This document shows positions 1-8,909 of a DNA stretch of 47,906 nt, piece after piece. Numbering within the stretch: the first letter of the stretch is position 1; each line of letters starts with the position of its first letter. The notes beneath the pieces are model-generated. The model was not told where the DNA came from and ran no database searches. It was given only the letters and a program-made list of their open reading frames with translations. Where the stretch lies: the NCBI GenBank assembly GCA_021774695.1, contig JAJFIU010000010.1, positions 1 through 47,906 on the forward strand, written 5' to 3'. Source of the stretch: Alphaproteobacteria bacterium (GTDB lineage Bacteria > Pseudomonadota > Alphaproteobacteria > Sphingomonadales > Kordiimonadaceae). Both the position numbers and the translations under genes were made by a program.

Positions 1-14
1 TCTGGACCAAAAAC

Positions 15-947
15 ATGGCAGAAATTCGATCATCAAGTAGCGCGGCAAGCGGCACGGGGGATATATCAACCGGTGAGCCGGGGCGGATAAAAGCTGGGCT
101 GTATATTGTTGCGACCCCAATAGGAAACCTTGGTGATATTACCAAACGGTCCTTAGACACACTGAAGGCCGTTGACGTTATTGCCTGTGAAGACACCCGC
201 ATTACCGGAAAATTACTTAATGCGTTTTTGATAAAGAAACCGATGATTGCTTATCATGAACATAGTGCCGCAGGCAGGCTTCCTCAATTATTACAAATGG
301 TTACAGAAGGGAAATCGGTTGCGTTGGTATCAGACGCCGGCACACCTTTAATTTCAGATCCCGGGTACCGGTTGGTTGAGGCAGTCGCGAACCAGGGCCT
401 TTTTATCACCACTTTGCCGGGCGCGTCTGCTGTGATATCTGCACTCACGCTGGCGGGCCTGCCGACAAATCGTTTTCTGTTCATGGGGTTTGCGCCGACC
501 AAAACCAAAGCTCGACATGATTGGTTTGCAGCGGAAGAAAATACAGCCGCCACGTTGGTATATTATGAGAGCGCAAAACGGCTAGCTGTCAGTTTGACTG
601 ATGCCCAAGGCGTGTTCGGCAGTAGAGAAGCCGCCGTTTGCCGGGAAATTAGCAAGAAATTTGAGCAAACCGTCCGCGGAGATCTGGCAACACTGGCTGC
701 GCGCTACCAATCTGATGGTCCGCCAAAAGGAGAAGTTGTTGTTGTGATCGCACCAGCGGTGCCTGCTAAAACTGCCACCAGTAAATTTGATCTGGATACG
801 ACAAAAATTCTGAAATTGGCGCTGCAGCACATGACGGTGAAGTCTGCTGCCGCATTTGCCGCAGAAATTACCGGCGAGCGGAAAAAGGCAATGTACCAGC
901 AAGCCCTTGATATATCTGCGGCCAATAAACTCATCCCGCCTGCTTAG
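15..947 (+). CDS. rsmI: 16S rRNA (cytidine(1402)-2'-O)-methyltransferase RsmI
   Basis: SAM-dependent methyltransferase of the tetrapyrrole-methylase (SUMT-like) fold that 2'-O-methylates C1402 in the decoding centre of 16S rRNA. The family signature VATPIGNLGDIT follows an unconserved N-terminal extension of about 32 residues. The EDTR motif, the glycine-rich SDAGTPLISDPG loop and the LPGASA segment are all present in order. The 310-aa length is a little above the usual 280-290 because of the N-terminal tail, so translation may begin later than the first ATG. yraN follows at once, a common pairing in proteobacteria. The upstream context is outside the window. Confidence 0.95.
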   Translation: MAEIRSSSSAASGTGDISTGEPGRIKAGLYIVATPIGNLGDITKRSLDTLKAVDVIACEDTRITGKLLNAFLIKKPMIAYHEHSAAGRLPQLLQMVTEGKSVALVSDAGTPLISDPGYRLVEAVANQGLFITTLPGASAVISALTLAGLPTNRFLFMGFAPTKTKARHDWFAAEENTAATLVYYESAKRLAVSLTDAQGVFGSREAAVCREISKKFEQTVRGDLATLAARYQSDGPPKGEVVVVIAPAVPAKTATSKFDLDTTKILKLALQHMTVKSAAAFAAEITGERKKAMYQQALDISAANKLIPPA

Positions 948-957
948 CCAAATTACA

Positions 958-1347
958 ATGCAAAAGCACAAAAATCTCACCCCGAAGCCGAACAAAAAAC
1001 AAAAGGCTGAACGTCGCGGCAGAACCGCCGAAATGCTGGCGGTACTTCTTTTAAGAGTTAAAGGCTACCGTATATTAGCGCAGCGCTTTCGGTGTGCTGC
1101 GGGGGAAATCGACATTGTAGCCGCTAAAGGCAAAATTGTGATTTTTATCGAAGTAAAAGCGCGTCGCAACACGCATGAGGCACTGGAAAGCGTGACATCC
1201 CGCCAGCAAAAACGCATTGAGGCTGCAGCTAAAGTTTGGTTGCAATCAGAGACCTCACGAAATTTTGCAGTTCGGTTTGATGTTATTACGGTTGCACCGC
1301 GCGCGCTTCCAACCCATATGATGGACGCATGGCGCCCCGGCTGGTAA
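958..1347 (+). CDS. yraN: YraN family protein (UPF0102)
   Basis: Small protein of the UPF0102/YraN family with a restriction-endonuclease-like fold; its cellular role is not established. The conserved core GEIDIVA...FIEVKAR carries the E-D-ExK type residues of that fold. I chose the ATG at 958, 11 bp after the rsmI stop, which gives 129 aa and a lysine/arginine-rich start. The frame is open further upstream, but that part overlaps rsmI and does not look like the family. It probably shares an mRNA with rsmI. Confidence 0.88.
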   Translation: MQKHKNLTPKPNKKQKAERRGRTAEMLAVLLLRVKGYRILAQRFRCAAGEIDIVAAKGKIVIFIEVKARRNTHEALESVTSRQQKRIEAAAKVWLQSETSRNFAVRFDVITVAPRALPTHMMDAWRPGW

Positions 1348-1416
1348 AGAAATCAAGTAATGGCGTTGTTAGCTACGCTTTATTTGTTCAAGAGCCAATT
1401 TTCCAAGGATTACAAA

Positions 1417-2367
1417 ATGCTATCCAACGACCTTCAAGTTGCTTTTCAAATGGACCCAATGGAGGACGTCAACATTGACGGTGATAGTACTTTCGTTTTG
1501 ATGCTGGAGGCACAATCACGCGGTTACACACTGTGGCACTATCTTGCGGAGGACCTGTCCTATAAAGACGGAGAAGTATATGCCGCCGCGCGAAAAGTTG
1601 AGGTGCGCCGCGAAAAAGGAAACCATTTCAGCTATTTATCAAGCGACATTACCCTAAACCTTCGCAAGGTTGATGTAGTTTGGATGCGCCAAGACCCACC
1701 TTTTGATATGGCCTATATTACCGCCACCCACCTGCTGGATCTTATTGAAGACGATACCCTGGTGATGAACAACCCGGCGGAAGTGCGCAACGCGCCAGAA
1801 AAACTTTTTGTTGCTAAATTCAAAAACCTGATGCCACCCACCCTTATTACCCGCAGCGAAGATGAAGTGAAAAGCTTTCGCACTGAACACGGAGAAATAA
1901 TTGTCAAACCATTGTACGGCAATGGGGGAGCTGGTGTTTTTCACTTAAGGGCGGGCGATTCCAACCTGGGCAGCTTAATGGAAATGTTTTTGGAATCCTC
2001 GCGCGAGCCGGTAATGGTTCAAAAGTTTTTACCGGAAGTCCGCCAGGGCGACAAACGCATTATCCTGATCGAGGGCGAAGCGGTCGGCGCTATAAACCGC
2101 GTGCCCGCAGACGGCGAAGTTCGTTCAAATCTGGTTGCGGGCGGCACTGCGGTTCGATCCAGCTTAACTGCCCGAGAACAGGAAATTTGCGACACTATCG
2201 GGCCGGACCTTAAAAAACGGGGTTTAACCTTTGTTGGCATTGATGTCATCGGTGACTGGCTCACGGAAATCAATGTAACATCGCCCACCGGCTTGCAGGC
2301 TGTTAACCAATTTGACGGTGTAAGGCTTGAAGCTCAGATATGGGACGCGGTAGAGAACAAGCTATAA
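1417..2367 (+). CDS. gshB: Glutathione synthase
   Basis: ATP-grasp ligase joining gamma-glutamylcysteine and glycine, the second step of cytosolic glutathione synthesis. The N-terminal MDPMEDVNIDGDSTF matches the prokaryotic GSH-S N-domain, and the ATP-grasp part contains VKPLYGNGGAGVF and the late LTEINVTSPTGLQ metal/substrate segment. I prefer the ATG at 1417 (316 aa, the usual family length), which has AAGGA 7 bp upstream, over an in-frame ATG at 1360 that would add 19 unconserved residues. It sits tail to tail with parB, 11 bp away. Confidence 0.93.
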   Translation: MLSNDLQVAFQMDPMEDVNIDGDSTFVLMLEAQSRGYTLWHYLAEDLSYKDGEVYAAARKVEVRREKGNHFSYLSSDITLNLRKVDVVWMRQDPPFDMAYITATHLLDLIEDDTLVMNNPAEVRNAPEKLFVAKFKNLMPPTLITRSEDEVKSFRTEHGEIIVKPLYGNGGAGVFHLRAGDSNLGSLMEMFLESSREPVMVQKFLPEVRQGDKRIILIEGEAVGAINRVPADGEVRSNLVAGGTAVRSSLTAREQEICDTIGPDLKKRGLTFVGIDVIGDWLTEINVTSPTGLQAVNQFDGVRLEAQIWDAVENKL

Positions 2368-2378
2368 TTTTCGGCGGG

Positions 2379-3326
2379 CTAAAACCCACACACTCCAAGT
2401 TTTGAACACAAATCATCCAAATCCTCCAAAGTCTTATAGCCCACAGTTACTGTGCCGCCTTCTCCTTTATGTTCGATGCTAACCTTCATTGATAAGGCCG
2501 CTGATAGATCTTTCTCGAGCGCAACTGTGTCTGCATCTTTTTGACCCGTGCCCCCAATGTGGGTTCCTGGTCTAGCCTCCCGTTTTGATGGTTTTCCCGA
2601 TTTCGCTGCAACTTCAGTTTGGCGAACACTCAACCCTTCCGCTACAACCTTGCCCGCAAGGGTGATAGGGTCTGGGGCCGACAACAGCGCACGCGCGTGG
2701 CCCATGGAAAGACGCCCGCTATCAACCAAATCGCGAACCTTCTGTGGCAGGTTAAGAAGCCGCAATAAGTTGGTGATATGGCTGCGACTTTTGCCCACAA
2801 TTTTTGCCAAAGCCTCCTGAGTATGGCCGAATTCTTTGATCAGCTTGCTGTACCCTGCCGCTTCTTCGATTGCAGATAGGTCTTCGCGCTGAATATTTTC
2901 GACAATCGCCACTTCAAGCACTTCAGCGTCAGTTAGTTCGCGGACAACCACAGGCACTTCGTGAATACCAGCCTTCTGTGCGGCGCGCCATCGGCGCTCA
3001 CCCGCAACAATTTGATATTTTTCGAGCCCAGTTTCTCGAACTAGAATAGGCTGCAAAAGGCCTTTTTCCCTGATAGATAACGACAGTTCTTCAAGCGCTG
3101 CTTCATCAAAATGATAGCGTGGCTGCTCGCTGTTGCGCTCCAAGAACTCAATCGGCAATGTGCGTCTGCTTGCGCCGGCTTTTATCACAGTACCGGCTAC
3201 TTCCCCGTTACCGCGTGCGGTATCTTCTGTACCGGATAGCACAACAGGGTCTTCAATGACGGGCCGGTCATCACCCAATAACGCTGACAAACCTCGTCCC
3301 AAACCTTTTCTAACTAATTTTGCCAT
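2379..3326 (-). CDS. parB: Chromosome partitioning protein ParB
   Basis: CTP-dependent DNA clamp that loads at parS and spreads, forming the origin segregation complex moved by ParA. It begins with the typical LGRGLSALLGD segment, then a ParB/Srx-like domain with GERRWRAA (CTP-binding box), the HTH region with ...KSRSHITNLLRLLNLP, and a short C-terminal dimerisation domain. The 315 aa are full length. The start ATG has AAAGGTG just upstream. It follows parA by 33 bp in the same minus-strand operon. Three matching parS sites lie 1.4-3.9 kb away within this window, inside the upstream part of this gene block. Confidence 0.97.
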   Translation of the reverse strand: MAKLVRKGLGRGLSALLGDDRPVIEDPVVLSGTEDTARGNGEVAGTVIKAGASRRTLPIEFLERNSEQPRYHFDEAALEELSLSIREKGLLQPILVRETGLEKYQIVAGERRWRAAQKAGIHEVPVVVRELTDAEVLEVAIVENIQREDLSAIEEAAGYSKLIKEFGHTQEALAKIVGKSRSHITNLLRLLNLPQKVRDLVDSGRLSMGHARALLSAPDPITLAGKVVAEGLSVRQTEVAAKSGKPSKREARPGTHIGGTGQKDADTVALEKDLSAALSMKVSIEHKGEGGTVTVGYKTLEDLDDLCSKLGVCGF

Positions 3327-3359
3327 GAAACACCTTTAACTTATTGTTATTATTAAATT

Positions 3360-4160
3360 TTATGCCGCTTGCTGATTTGCATCCCTAGTCAACATTTCAC
3401 GCGCTAAATCTATATAGGCCCGGCTGCCTGTACAGCGATGGTCATACAATAGCGCCGGTTTACCAAAACTAGGTGCTTCAGAAACCCGCACGTTTCGTGG
3501 AATAACGGTTTTGAAGACTTTTTCACCCAAATAGTCCCGAACATCAGCTTCCACCTGGACCGCAAGGTTATTTCGCTTGTCGAACATAGTTAAAACCACG
3601 CCATTTATCGTCAGCATCGGATTTAAGCTCGACCTAACCTGCTCGACCGTTTTCAAAAGAAGACTTAACCCTTCCAGCGCGAAAAATTCACACTGAAGTG
3701 GCACCAAAACAGAATCAGCGGCAACAAGGGCATTGATGGTCAGCAGCGATAGCGATGGTGGGCAATCGATTAAGATATAGTCATACTGTTCGCGCAACTG
3801 AGCTTTCTCTAGCGCGTAGCGAAGTCTGAAGTTGCGCTGGGGCAACTCTGCTAGCTCCAGATCAGCGCCTGACAAGTCAACGGTTGAGGGTATGATACTG
3901 AGACCAGGAATTTCCGTATCCAGAATCGCGTCATCGACAGGCGCTGTACCCAAAACCACGTCGTAGGATGTTATGTCGCGCCTCGCACGGTCGATGCCAA
4001 ATCCGGTACTAGCATTCCCTTGAGGGTCCAAATCCAAAACCAGAACCTTTTTCTTCACCGCCGCAATCGCAGTTGCTAAATTTATTGCAGTGGTGGTTTT
4101 TCCAACGCCGCCTTTTTGATTGGCCACCGCTATAATTTTCGCCCTCGCCCCACTGTGCAT
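3360..4160 (-). CDS. parA: Chromosome partitioning ATPase ParA
   Basis: Deviant-Walker-A ATPase that segregates ParB-parS complexes over the nucleoid. The deviant Walker A KGGVGKTTT lies near residue 16, followed by LDLDPQGNAS (switch I), LIDCPPSLS (switch II) and the C-terminal IPRNVRVSEAPSFGKP typical of chromosomal ParA/Soj. It has 266 aa and lacks the N-terminal HTH of plasmid type Ia ParA. AGGGA precedes the ATG. It lies between rsmG and parB, the standard order. Confidence 0.97.
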   Translation of the reverse strand: MHSGARAKIIAVANQKGGVGKTTTAINLATAIAAVKKKVLVLDLDPQGNASTGFGIDRARRDITSYDVVLGTAPVDDAILDTEIPGLSIIPSTVDLSGADLELAELPQRNFRLRYALEKAQLREQYDYILIDCPPSLSLLTINALVAADSVLVPLQCEFFALEGLSLLLKTVEQVRSSLNPMLTINGVVLTMFDKRNNLAVQVEADVRDYLGEKVFKTVIPRNVRVSEAPSFGKPALLYDHRCTGSRAYIDLAREMLTRDANQQAA

Positions 4161-4193
4161 TAAAAATCCCTAAAACATAATATTTACAACGGA

Positions 4194-4817
4194 CTAGCGA
4201 AATGATACCTCAGAAAGTCTTAGTATAACGCCGTCTTGACTGGTTCGGCTGTCAAACCGTTCAACCGTCATATTCCATAAAGCGATAGCCTGGGTCAATT
4301 CTTCTTCTGCAGTTGCCCCTTTAAGGAGCCAAATTTCGGTCTTTGGACCAATAAAGCGTGCTGACCAGCTCAGTATCTGTTCGATTTTGGCACAAGCCCG
4401 CGAAGTGATGATATCAAAATTCAACGATTCGACCGACTCGATACGTTGGTTCACAACAATCGAGGACGCAGACGTTTCGCGCACAACATGGCTCATAAAG
4501 CTGCATTTACGACCATTTGCCTCAACCATTGTCGCGTGACCCAGCCCCATTATAGAAAGAACGAGTCCGGGAAAACCGGCTCCAGAGCCAATGTCCAGCA
4601 GTGTAAGCTCAGTATTAGTATGACACTGGCGGATGAGCGGAAACAACTGAGCGGAATCGAGAAAATGCCGGCGCCACCTATCATCCAATGTAGAATTAGC
4701 AACAAGGTTTTTAGCTGTTTGCCATTTCACCAATGCAGATGAATATAGTTTCAGCTTTTCCAATGTTTCACGTGAAACATCGACATCGCCAGCAAACTCT
4801 TCGGGACCATACGTCAA
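4194..4817 (-). CDS. rsmG: 16S rRNA (guanine(527)-N7)-methyltransferase RsmG
   Basis: SAM-dependent methyltransferase (GidB) making m7G527 in 16S rRNA. The Rossmann SAM loop LLDIGSGAGFPGLVL and the ITSRACAKI segment are clear, and the 207-aa length is normal. The only in-frame start that keeps the N-terminal domain is a TTG at 4817-4815, 7 bp after the mnmG stop, so initiation is probably coupled to mnmG translation. Residues V-S-R-E-T near position 15 are encoded by a perfect parS palindrome, so this stretch serves as both codons and a ParB site. Confidence 0.93.
   Translation of the reverse strand: MTYGPEEFAGDVDVSRETLEKLKLYSSALVKWQTAKNLVANSTLDDRWRRHFLDSAQLFPLIRQCHTNTELTLLDIGSGAGFPGLVLSIMGLGHATMVEANGRKCSFMSHVVRETSASSIVVNQRIESVESLNFDIITSRACAKIEQILSWSARFIGPKTEIWLLKGATAEEELTQAIALWNMTVERFDSRTSQDGVILRLSEVSFR
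4764..4779. other. parS site 1 (inside rsmG)
   Basis: TGTTTCACGTGAAACA, a perfect 16-bp palindrome identical to the bacterial chromosomal parS consensus. It lies in the 5' part of rsmG, where it encodes Val-Ser-Arg-Glu-Thr. ParB from the same operon is expected to load here. Confidence 0.93.
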
Positions 4818-4824
4818 GATAGTT

Positions 4825-6714
4825 TCACGCTGCTTTGCGTTTTTTAATATAGCCGAGCAATATCGTAATTGCCGCAGGCGTCACGCCAGCAATGCGCGCA
4901 GCTGCGCCCAAGGTCGTTGGTCGTGCTGTCGAAAACTTTTCCCGAATTTCATTGGAAAGTCCAGATACGCTGGAGAAATCTAATTCTTCCGGTATTTCAA
5001 GGGCTTCATCTTTTCTGAATGCCAACACATCCAGATGCTGGCGCTCCAGGTACCCGTGATATGTGGCATCAATTTCCACTTGGCGCGCAATTTTTGGATC
5101 GATAGCTCTCAACTCTTTTGGCCAAATGGCACAAAGTCGTTCGAAGTCAATTTCATTAAAACCAAGAAGCGTAACACCGCTTCGTCGTACCCCGTCCTGG
5201 GTAATTTTCATACCGTGTTTGGCAGCCTGGTTGGGTGTTAGCGATACTGCCGCAAGCGCAGCGTGTGCCGCTTTCAATGCCTGTTTCTTGGCTGCAAAAA
5301 ACTCTGATCTCTCGATGCCGACCAAGCCAACTTCTCGGCCTTTTTCTGTCAAGCGTTGATCCGCATTGTCAGCACGCAATGTAAGCCTGTATTCGGCGCG
5401 GCTAGTGAACATTCGATACGGCTCGCGCGTTCCCTGGGTCACCAGATCATCTATCATCACACCGATATAACCGTCAGCGCGATCTAGCTGAAAATCGCGG
5501 GCAGCGCCAGCCGACCTCAACCCAGCATTAGCGCCGGCCATCAATCCTTGCGCGGCGGCTTCTTCGTAGCCCGTTGTGCCGTTAATTTGCCCAGCGAGAT
5601 ACAGCCCATCGGCCCGCCGCGTCTCCAGAGTTGGGCGTAGTTCACGGGGGTCAACAAAGTCATACTCGATGGCATAGCCCGGCTGCAAAATTTTCGCATT
5701 CTCCAAACCCGGTATGGTTTTTATCATCGCGGCCTGCACATCTTCCGGCAAGCTGGTACTAATGCCATTCGGGTAAACTGTGTGGTCATCCAGGCCCTCG
5801 GGCTCCAGAAAAATCTGGTGGCTAGACTTGTCTGCAAAGCGCACAACCTTATCTTCAATTGAAGGGCAATAGCGGGGCCCATTGCTATCAATCTGACCAG
5901 AATAAATCGGGGCGCGATGCAGGTTTTCCCGAATGATTGCATGGGTTTCTTCAGTTGTACGCGTCAAATAACAACTGATCTGGGGTACTTCTATCTCATC
6001 TGTTAAAAAGGAAAATGGCACTGGCGGCGTATCGCCCGGTTGTTCCTGGCACAGCGTCCAATCTATCGTGCGCCCGTCCAACCTTGCTGGCGTTCCTGTT
6101 TTCAATCGTCCAAGTTCGAAACCCAGTGTTTCGAGCGTCAACGATAGACCCATCGCTGGCGCTTCGCCGACGCGACCCGCTGGTATTTTAGTCTCGCCAA
6201 TATGAATTAGACCACGCAAAAAGGTCCCCGTTGTAAGGATCACAGTCCGGGCAGAAATCTTTTTCCCGCCCTCCGTAATAACGCCGGTACAGGCCGGCTT
6301 TTTGGCAGAACCAATATCTAAAAGACTGCGATCAAAAGTAAGGTCTTCAACCGCCCCCGCTTCAATGGTCAGGTTGGGATATGACTTTAAAATCTTCTGC
6401 ATTTCCTGCCGGTACAGCTTGCGGTCTGACTGGCAACGCGGGCCCTGCACAGCCGGTCCCTTACGTCGGTTCAGCAGGCGAAACTGAATGCCAGACGCAT
6501 CAGCCACGCGCCCCATCAGGCCGTCAAGAGCATCAATTTCCCGAACCAAATGGCCCTTTCCCAAGCCGCCAATAGCCGGGTTGCAGGACATTTCGCCAAT
6601 TGTCTCAGGCTTATGAGTAATTAACAGTGTTTGAGCACCAACGCGCGCAGCTGCCGCCGCTGCTTCGCAGCCAGCATGTCCTCCACCGATAACAATGACA
6701 TCAAAATCAGCCAT
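4825..6714 (-). CDS. mnmG: tRNA uridine-5-carboxymethylaminomethyl(34) synthesis enzyme MnmG
   Basis: FAD-dependent subunit (GidA) of the MnmEG complex that modifies U34 of the wobble position in several tRNAs. It starts with the dinucleotide-binding [13 protein letters not shown] and carries the family motifs [23 protein letters not shown] and the [12 protein letters not shown] region. The C-terminal helical MnmE-binding domain ends in IAGVTPAAI. The 629 aa are full length. Its partner mnmE lies 161 bp upstream on the same strand, with a parS site between them. Confidence 0.97.
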   Translation of the reverse strand: MADFDVIVIGGGHAGCEAAAAAARVGAQTLLITHKPETIGEMSCNPAIGGLGKGHLVREIDALDGLMGRVADASGIQFRLLNRRKGPAVQGPRCQSDRKLYRQEMQKILKSYPNLTIEAGAVEDLTFDRSLLDIGSAKKPACTGVITEGGKKISARTVILTTGTFLRGLIHIGETKIPAGRVGEAPAMGLSLTLETLGFELGRLKTGTPARLDGRTIDWTLCQEQPGDTPPVPFSFLTDEIEVPQISCYLTRTTEETHAIIRENLHRAPIYSGQIDSNGPRYCPSIEDKVVRFADKSSHQIFLEPEGLDDHTVYPNGISTSLPEDVQAAMIKTIPGLENAKILQPGYAIEYDFVDPRELRPTLETRRADGLYLAGQINGTTGYEEAAAQGLMAGANAGLRSAGAARDFQLDRADGYIGVMIDDLVTQGTREPYRMFTSRAEYRLTLRADNADQRLTEKGREVGLVGIERSEFFAAKKQALKAAHAALAAVSLTPNQAAKHGMKITQDGVRRSGVTLLGFNEIDFERLCAIWPKELRAIDPKIARQVEIDATYHGYLERQHLDVLAFRKDEALEIPEELDFSSVSGLSNEIREKFSTARPTTLGAAARIAGVTPAAITILLGYIKKRKAA

Positions 6715-6827
6715 AATTTAACTCAAACCCTTTAGTCAGGCCAGTATGGCCTCCAAAAACTTACCGCACACCCTATATCTGTGATTGCCCCTCAAGTCAA
6801 AGCGCTTACAATTATGAACTACGCGAA

Positions 6828-6843
6828 TGTTCCACGTGAAACA
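6828..6843. other. parS site 2 (mnmE-mnmG intergenic)
   Basis: TGTTCCACGTGAAACA, one base from the perfect parS palindrome and a known alphaproteobacterial form. It lies in the gap between the mnmE stop and the mnmG start, the only one of the three sites outside coding sequence. Confidence 0.9.
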
Positions 6844-6875
6844 TCAATGTTTATGTTTTACATTAAGAGTTGACC

Positions 6876-8237
6876 CTATTTGCCAATACAGAAATCTGAG
6901 AAGACTATATCAAGCATGTCTTCAACCCCGACGCGGCCAGTGATGCTACCCACCGCTCGCACAGCCATACGAACATCTTCGGCTGCTAAAACAGCGTCTT
7001 GGCCCGCGTTCTGTTGAAAACGCTTCAAGTGCTCCACCACCGTCTCAAGTGCCTGTTGATGACGAAGCCTTGTGAGAGCTGGTGTTTCCCTCGGGCTCAT
7101 CTGAGCAGCCACAATCTGCTCCAGCTCAGACATTAGCTCACCGAGACCCGCACCCGTTTTTGCTGACAAGGCCAACACGCCTCTGGCATCCATGCCTTGC
7201 AGATGTTCCACGTGAAACAATTGACCTTCTTGTGCAAGGTCATTTTGGGTTGCAACCACCAACGTATCACCGTCTATCCATTGGTGCATAGCCTTGGGCA
7301 CAATAGGCCAGCTATCTGCTCGAACCAAAACCAAGCGTAGATCCGCATCTTTTGCCTTGACCAAAGCGCGCCGAACACCCTCCTGCTCGACAATACCATC
7401 GCTATCTCGAACACCTGCAGTATCAATAAGGCGAACAGGAAACCCGCCAAGGTCCAGTTGAATTTCAATGGTATCGCGTGTGGTGCCAGCCTCTTCTGAA
7501 ACAATAGCCACATCAGCGCGAGCAATCGCATTCAGAAGAGTTGACTTACCGGTGTTAGGCTCCCCCAAAATGACTATTCTAAAGCCATCCCGCAGCAAAC
7601 GTCCACGTCGCCCTTCCTCTATATGTTGTGATATTTCTAATTCAATACTCAATATATTGGGTTTTACAGCGCCGGATACACCCTCTGGTAAGTCTTCGTC
7701 GGGGAAGTCAATATCCGCTTCAAGGTGAGCTAAGTGTGACAAAAGCCGAGAGCGCCAACCGTCATAGAGTGTGCGTAACTCACCGTCCATTTGTCTCAGC
7801 GCTTGGCCTCGCTGCGCTGCCGTTTGAGCATGGATAAGGTCATTCAACCCCTCTGCCTCGGTCAAGTCCAGCTTGCCATTTTCAAACGCCCGCCGCGAAA
7901 ACTCCCCTGCCTCTGCGGGGCGAAGACCGTCCATGTTACCGAGTGCGGAAAGCACACCCTCCAAAACGGCTCGGCCACCATGCAAATGAAGCTCGACCAC
8001 ATCCTCGCCAGTAAAGCTGGCCGGGCCGGGAAACGCAATAACCAGCGCCTGGTCCAACCGCTCACTAGTCTCAGGATCAAGCAGAACCCGCACAACTGCA
8101 TGACGCGCTGTTGGCACTTTCCCGCTAGTCAGTAAAGATAGCGCCTTAAGTGCATCCGGGCCCGATAGGCGAACAACAGCAACACCCGCGGTGCCGTGGC
8201 CGCTTGAAAGCGCGAAAATAGTGTCTGTGTGGATCAT
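6876..8237 (-). CDS. mnmE: tRNA modification GTPase MnmE
   Basis: GTPase partner of MnmG. An N-terminal tetrahydrofolate-binding domain (DTIFALSSG..GVAVVRLSG), a helical domain, an inserted G domain with the P-loop GEPNTGKST and G3 DTAGVRD, and the C-terminal FCIGK, the invariant CxGK end with the family cysteine, are all visible. The G4 position reads ATQNDL rather than the usual NKxD, which may change guanine contacts. The 453 aa are full length. The frame carries a parS site near its 3' half, encoded as Leu-Phe-His-Val-Glu-His. Confidence 0.96.
   Translation of the reverse strand: MIHTDTIFALSSGHGTAGVAVVRLSGPDALKALSLLTSGKVPTARHAVVRVLLDPETSERLDQALVIAFPGPASFTGEDVVELHLHGGRAVLEGVLSALGNMDGLRPAEAGEFSRRAFENGKLDLTEAEGLNDLIHAQTAAQRGQALRQMDGELRTLYDGWRSRLLSHLAHLEADIDFPDEDLPEGVSGAVKPNILSIELEISQHIEEGRRGRLLRDGFRIVILGEPNTGKSTLLNAIARADVAIVSEEAGTTRDTIEIQLDLGGFPVRLIDTAGVRDSDGIVEQEGVRRALVKAKDADLRLVLVRADSWPIVPKAMHQWIDGDTLVVATQNDLAQEGQLFHVEHLQGMDARGVLALSAKTGAGLGELMSELEQIVAAQMSPRETPALTRLRHQQALETVVEHLKRFQQNAGQDAVLAAEDVRMAVRAVGSITGRVGVEDMLDIVFSDFCIGK
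7204..7219. other. parS site 3 (inside mnmE)
   Basis: TGTTCCACGTGAAACA, the same variant as site 2 and 360 bp from it. It is embedded in the mnmE reading frame, within the G domain region. Confidence 0.9.
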
Positions 8238-8370
8238 GTTATTCGCTCAAATATTCAAATAAGCAACGGCGCCCGCACAATAAATGGGTTTTCGCTTGCT
8301 CGCCGCTTTGTGGCACATTAGCAAAGGAAGGTGCAACCTCCATGCTTAACTTGAGCACAACAGGAAAATC

Positions 8371-8865
8371 ATGTTTCAACTTTCAATGCATACGCCGGTG
8401 ATCGACATTACCATATCTGAGCTTGAAGGCTCCATCATTGCATTGGATTGGGGTTGGAGCCCCTTTCAGGAACCATCACCCTTACTTGCTGAAGCCAAAA
8501 GCCAATTGGACGCCTATTTCGACGGCGACCTAACCAGCTTTGACCTGCCTATCAACCCGATGGGAAGTAAGCATCAGGAAAAAGTGTGGCGCGCAATGGT
8601 CGATATTCCTTTTGGGCAAACAACGACATACGGTGAAATGGCGAAAGACATCGGCTCAGCAGCACAGGCGGTTGGCGGCGCTTGCGGTCGTAACCCTATT
8701 CCCATACTGGTGCCTTGCCACCGCGTGGTTGCGCGCGCCGGTAAGCTCGGTGGGTATTCCGGCGATGGGGGCTTATATACCAAACGCGCCCTATTGGTGC
8801 TTGAAGGTGCCTTGAGCATCGAAGAAGGCTATACTCTGGAACACTCTGGTGCTCTGGACCTTTGA
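8371..8865 (+). CDS. ogt: Methylated-DNA--[protein]-cysteine S-methyltransferase
   Basis: Suicide repair protein that takes the methyl group from O6-methylguanine (or O4-methylthymine) onto an active-site cysteine. The PCHRVV motif places that cysteine at residue 116; the preceding helix-turn-helix shows FGQTTTYGEMA and the following GGYSGDGGLYTKRALL loop is typical. At 164 aa it is an Ogt-type enzyme without the N-terminal Ada domain. AGGAAA precedes the ATG. It starts divergently from mnmE and is followed after 44 bp by the propeller fusion gene. Confidence 0.94.
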   Translation: MFQLSMHTPVIDITISELEGSIIALDWGWSPFQEPSPLLAEAKSQLDAYFDGDLTSFDLPINPMGSKHQEKVWRAMVDIPFGQTTTYGEMAKDIGSAAQAVGGACGRNPIPILVPCHRVVARAGKLGGYSGDGGLYTKRALLVLEGALSIEEGYTLEHSGALDL

Positions 8866-8909
8866 AGTGGTGCTGGAAGATAAATTCAACGAAAATGCAG
8901 GTGGCACAG

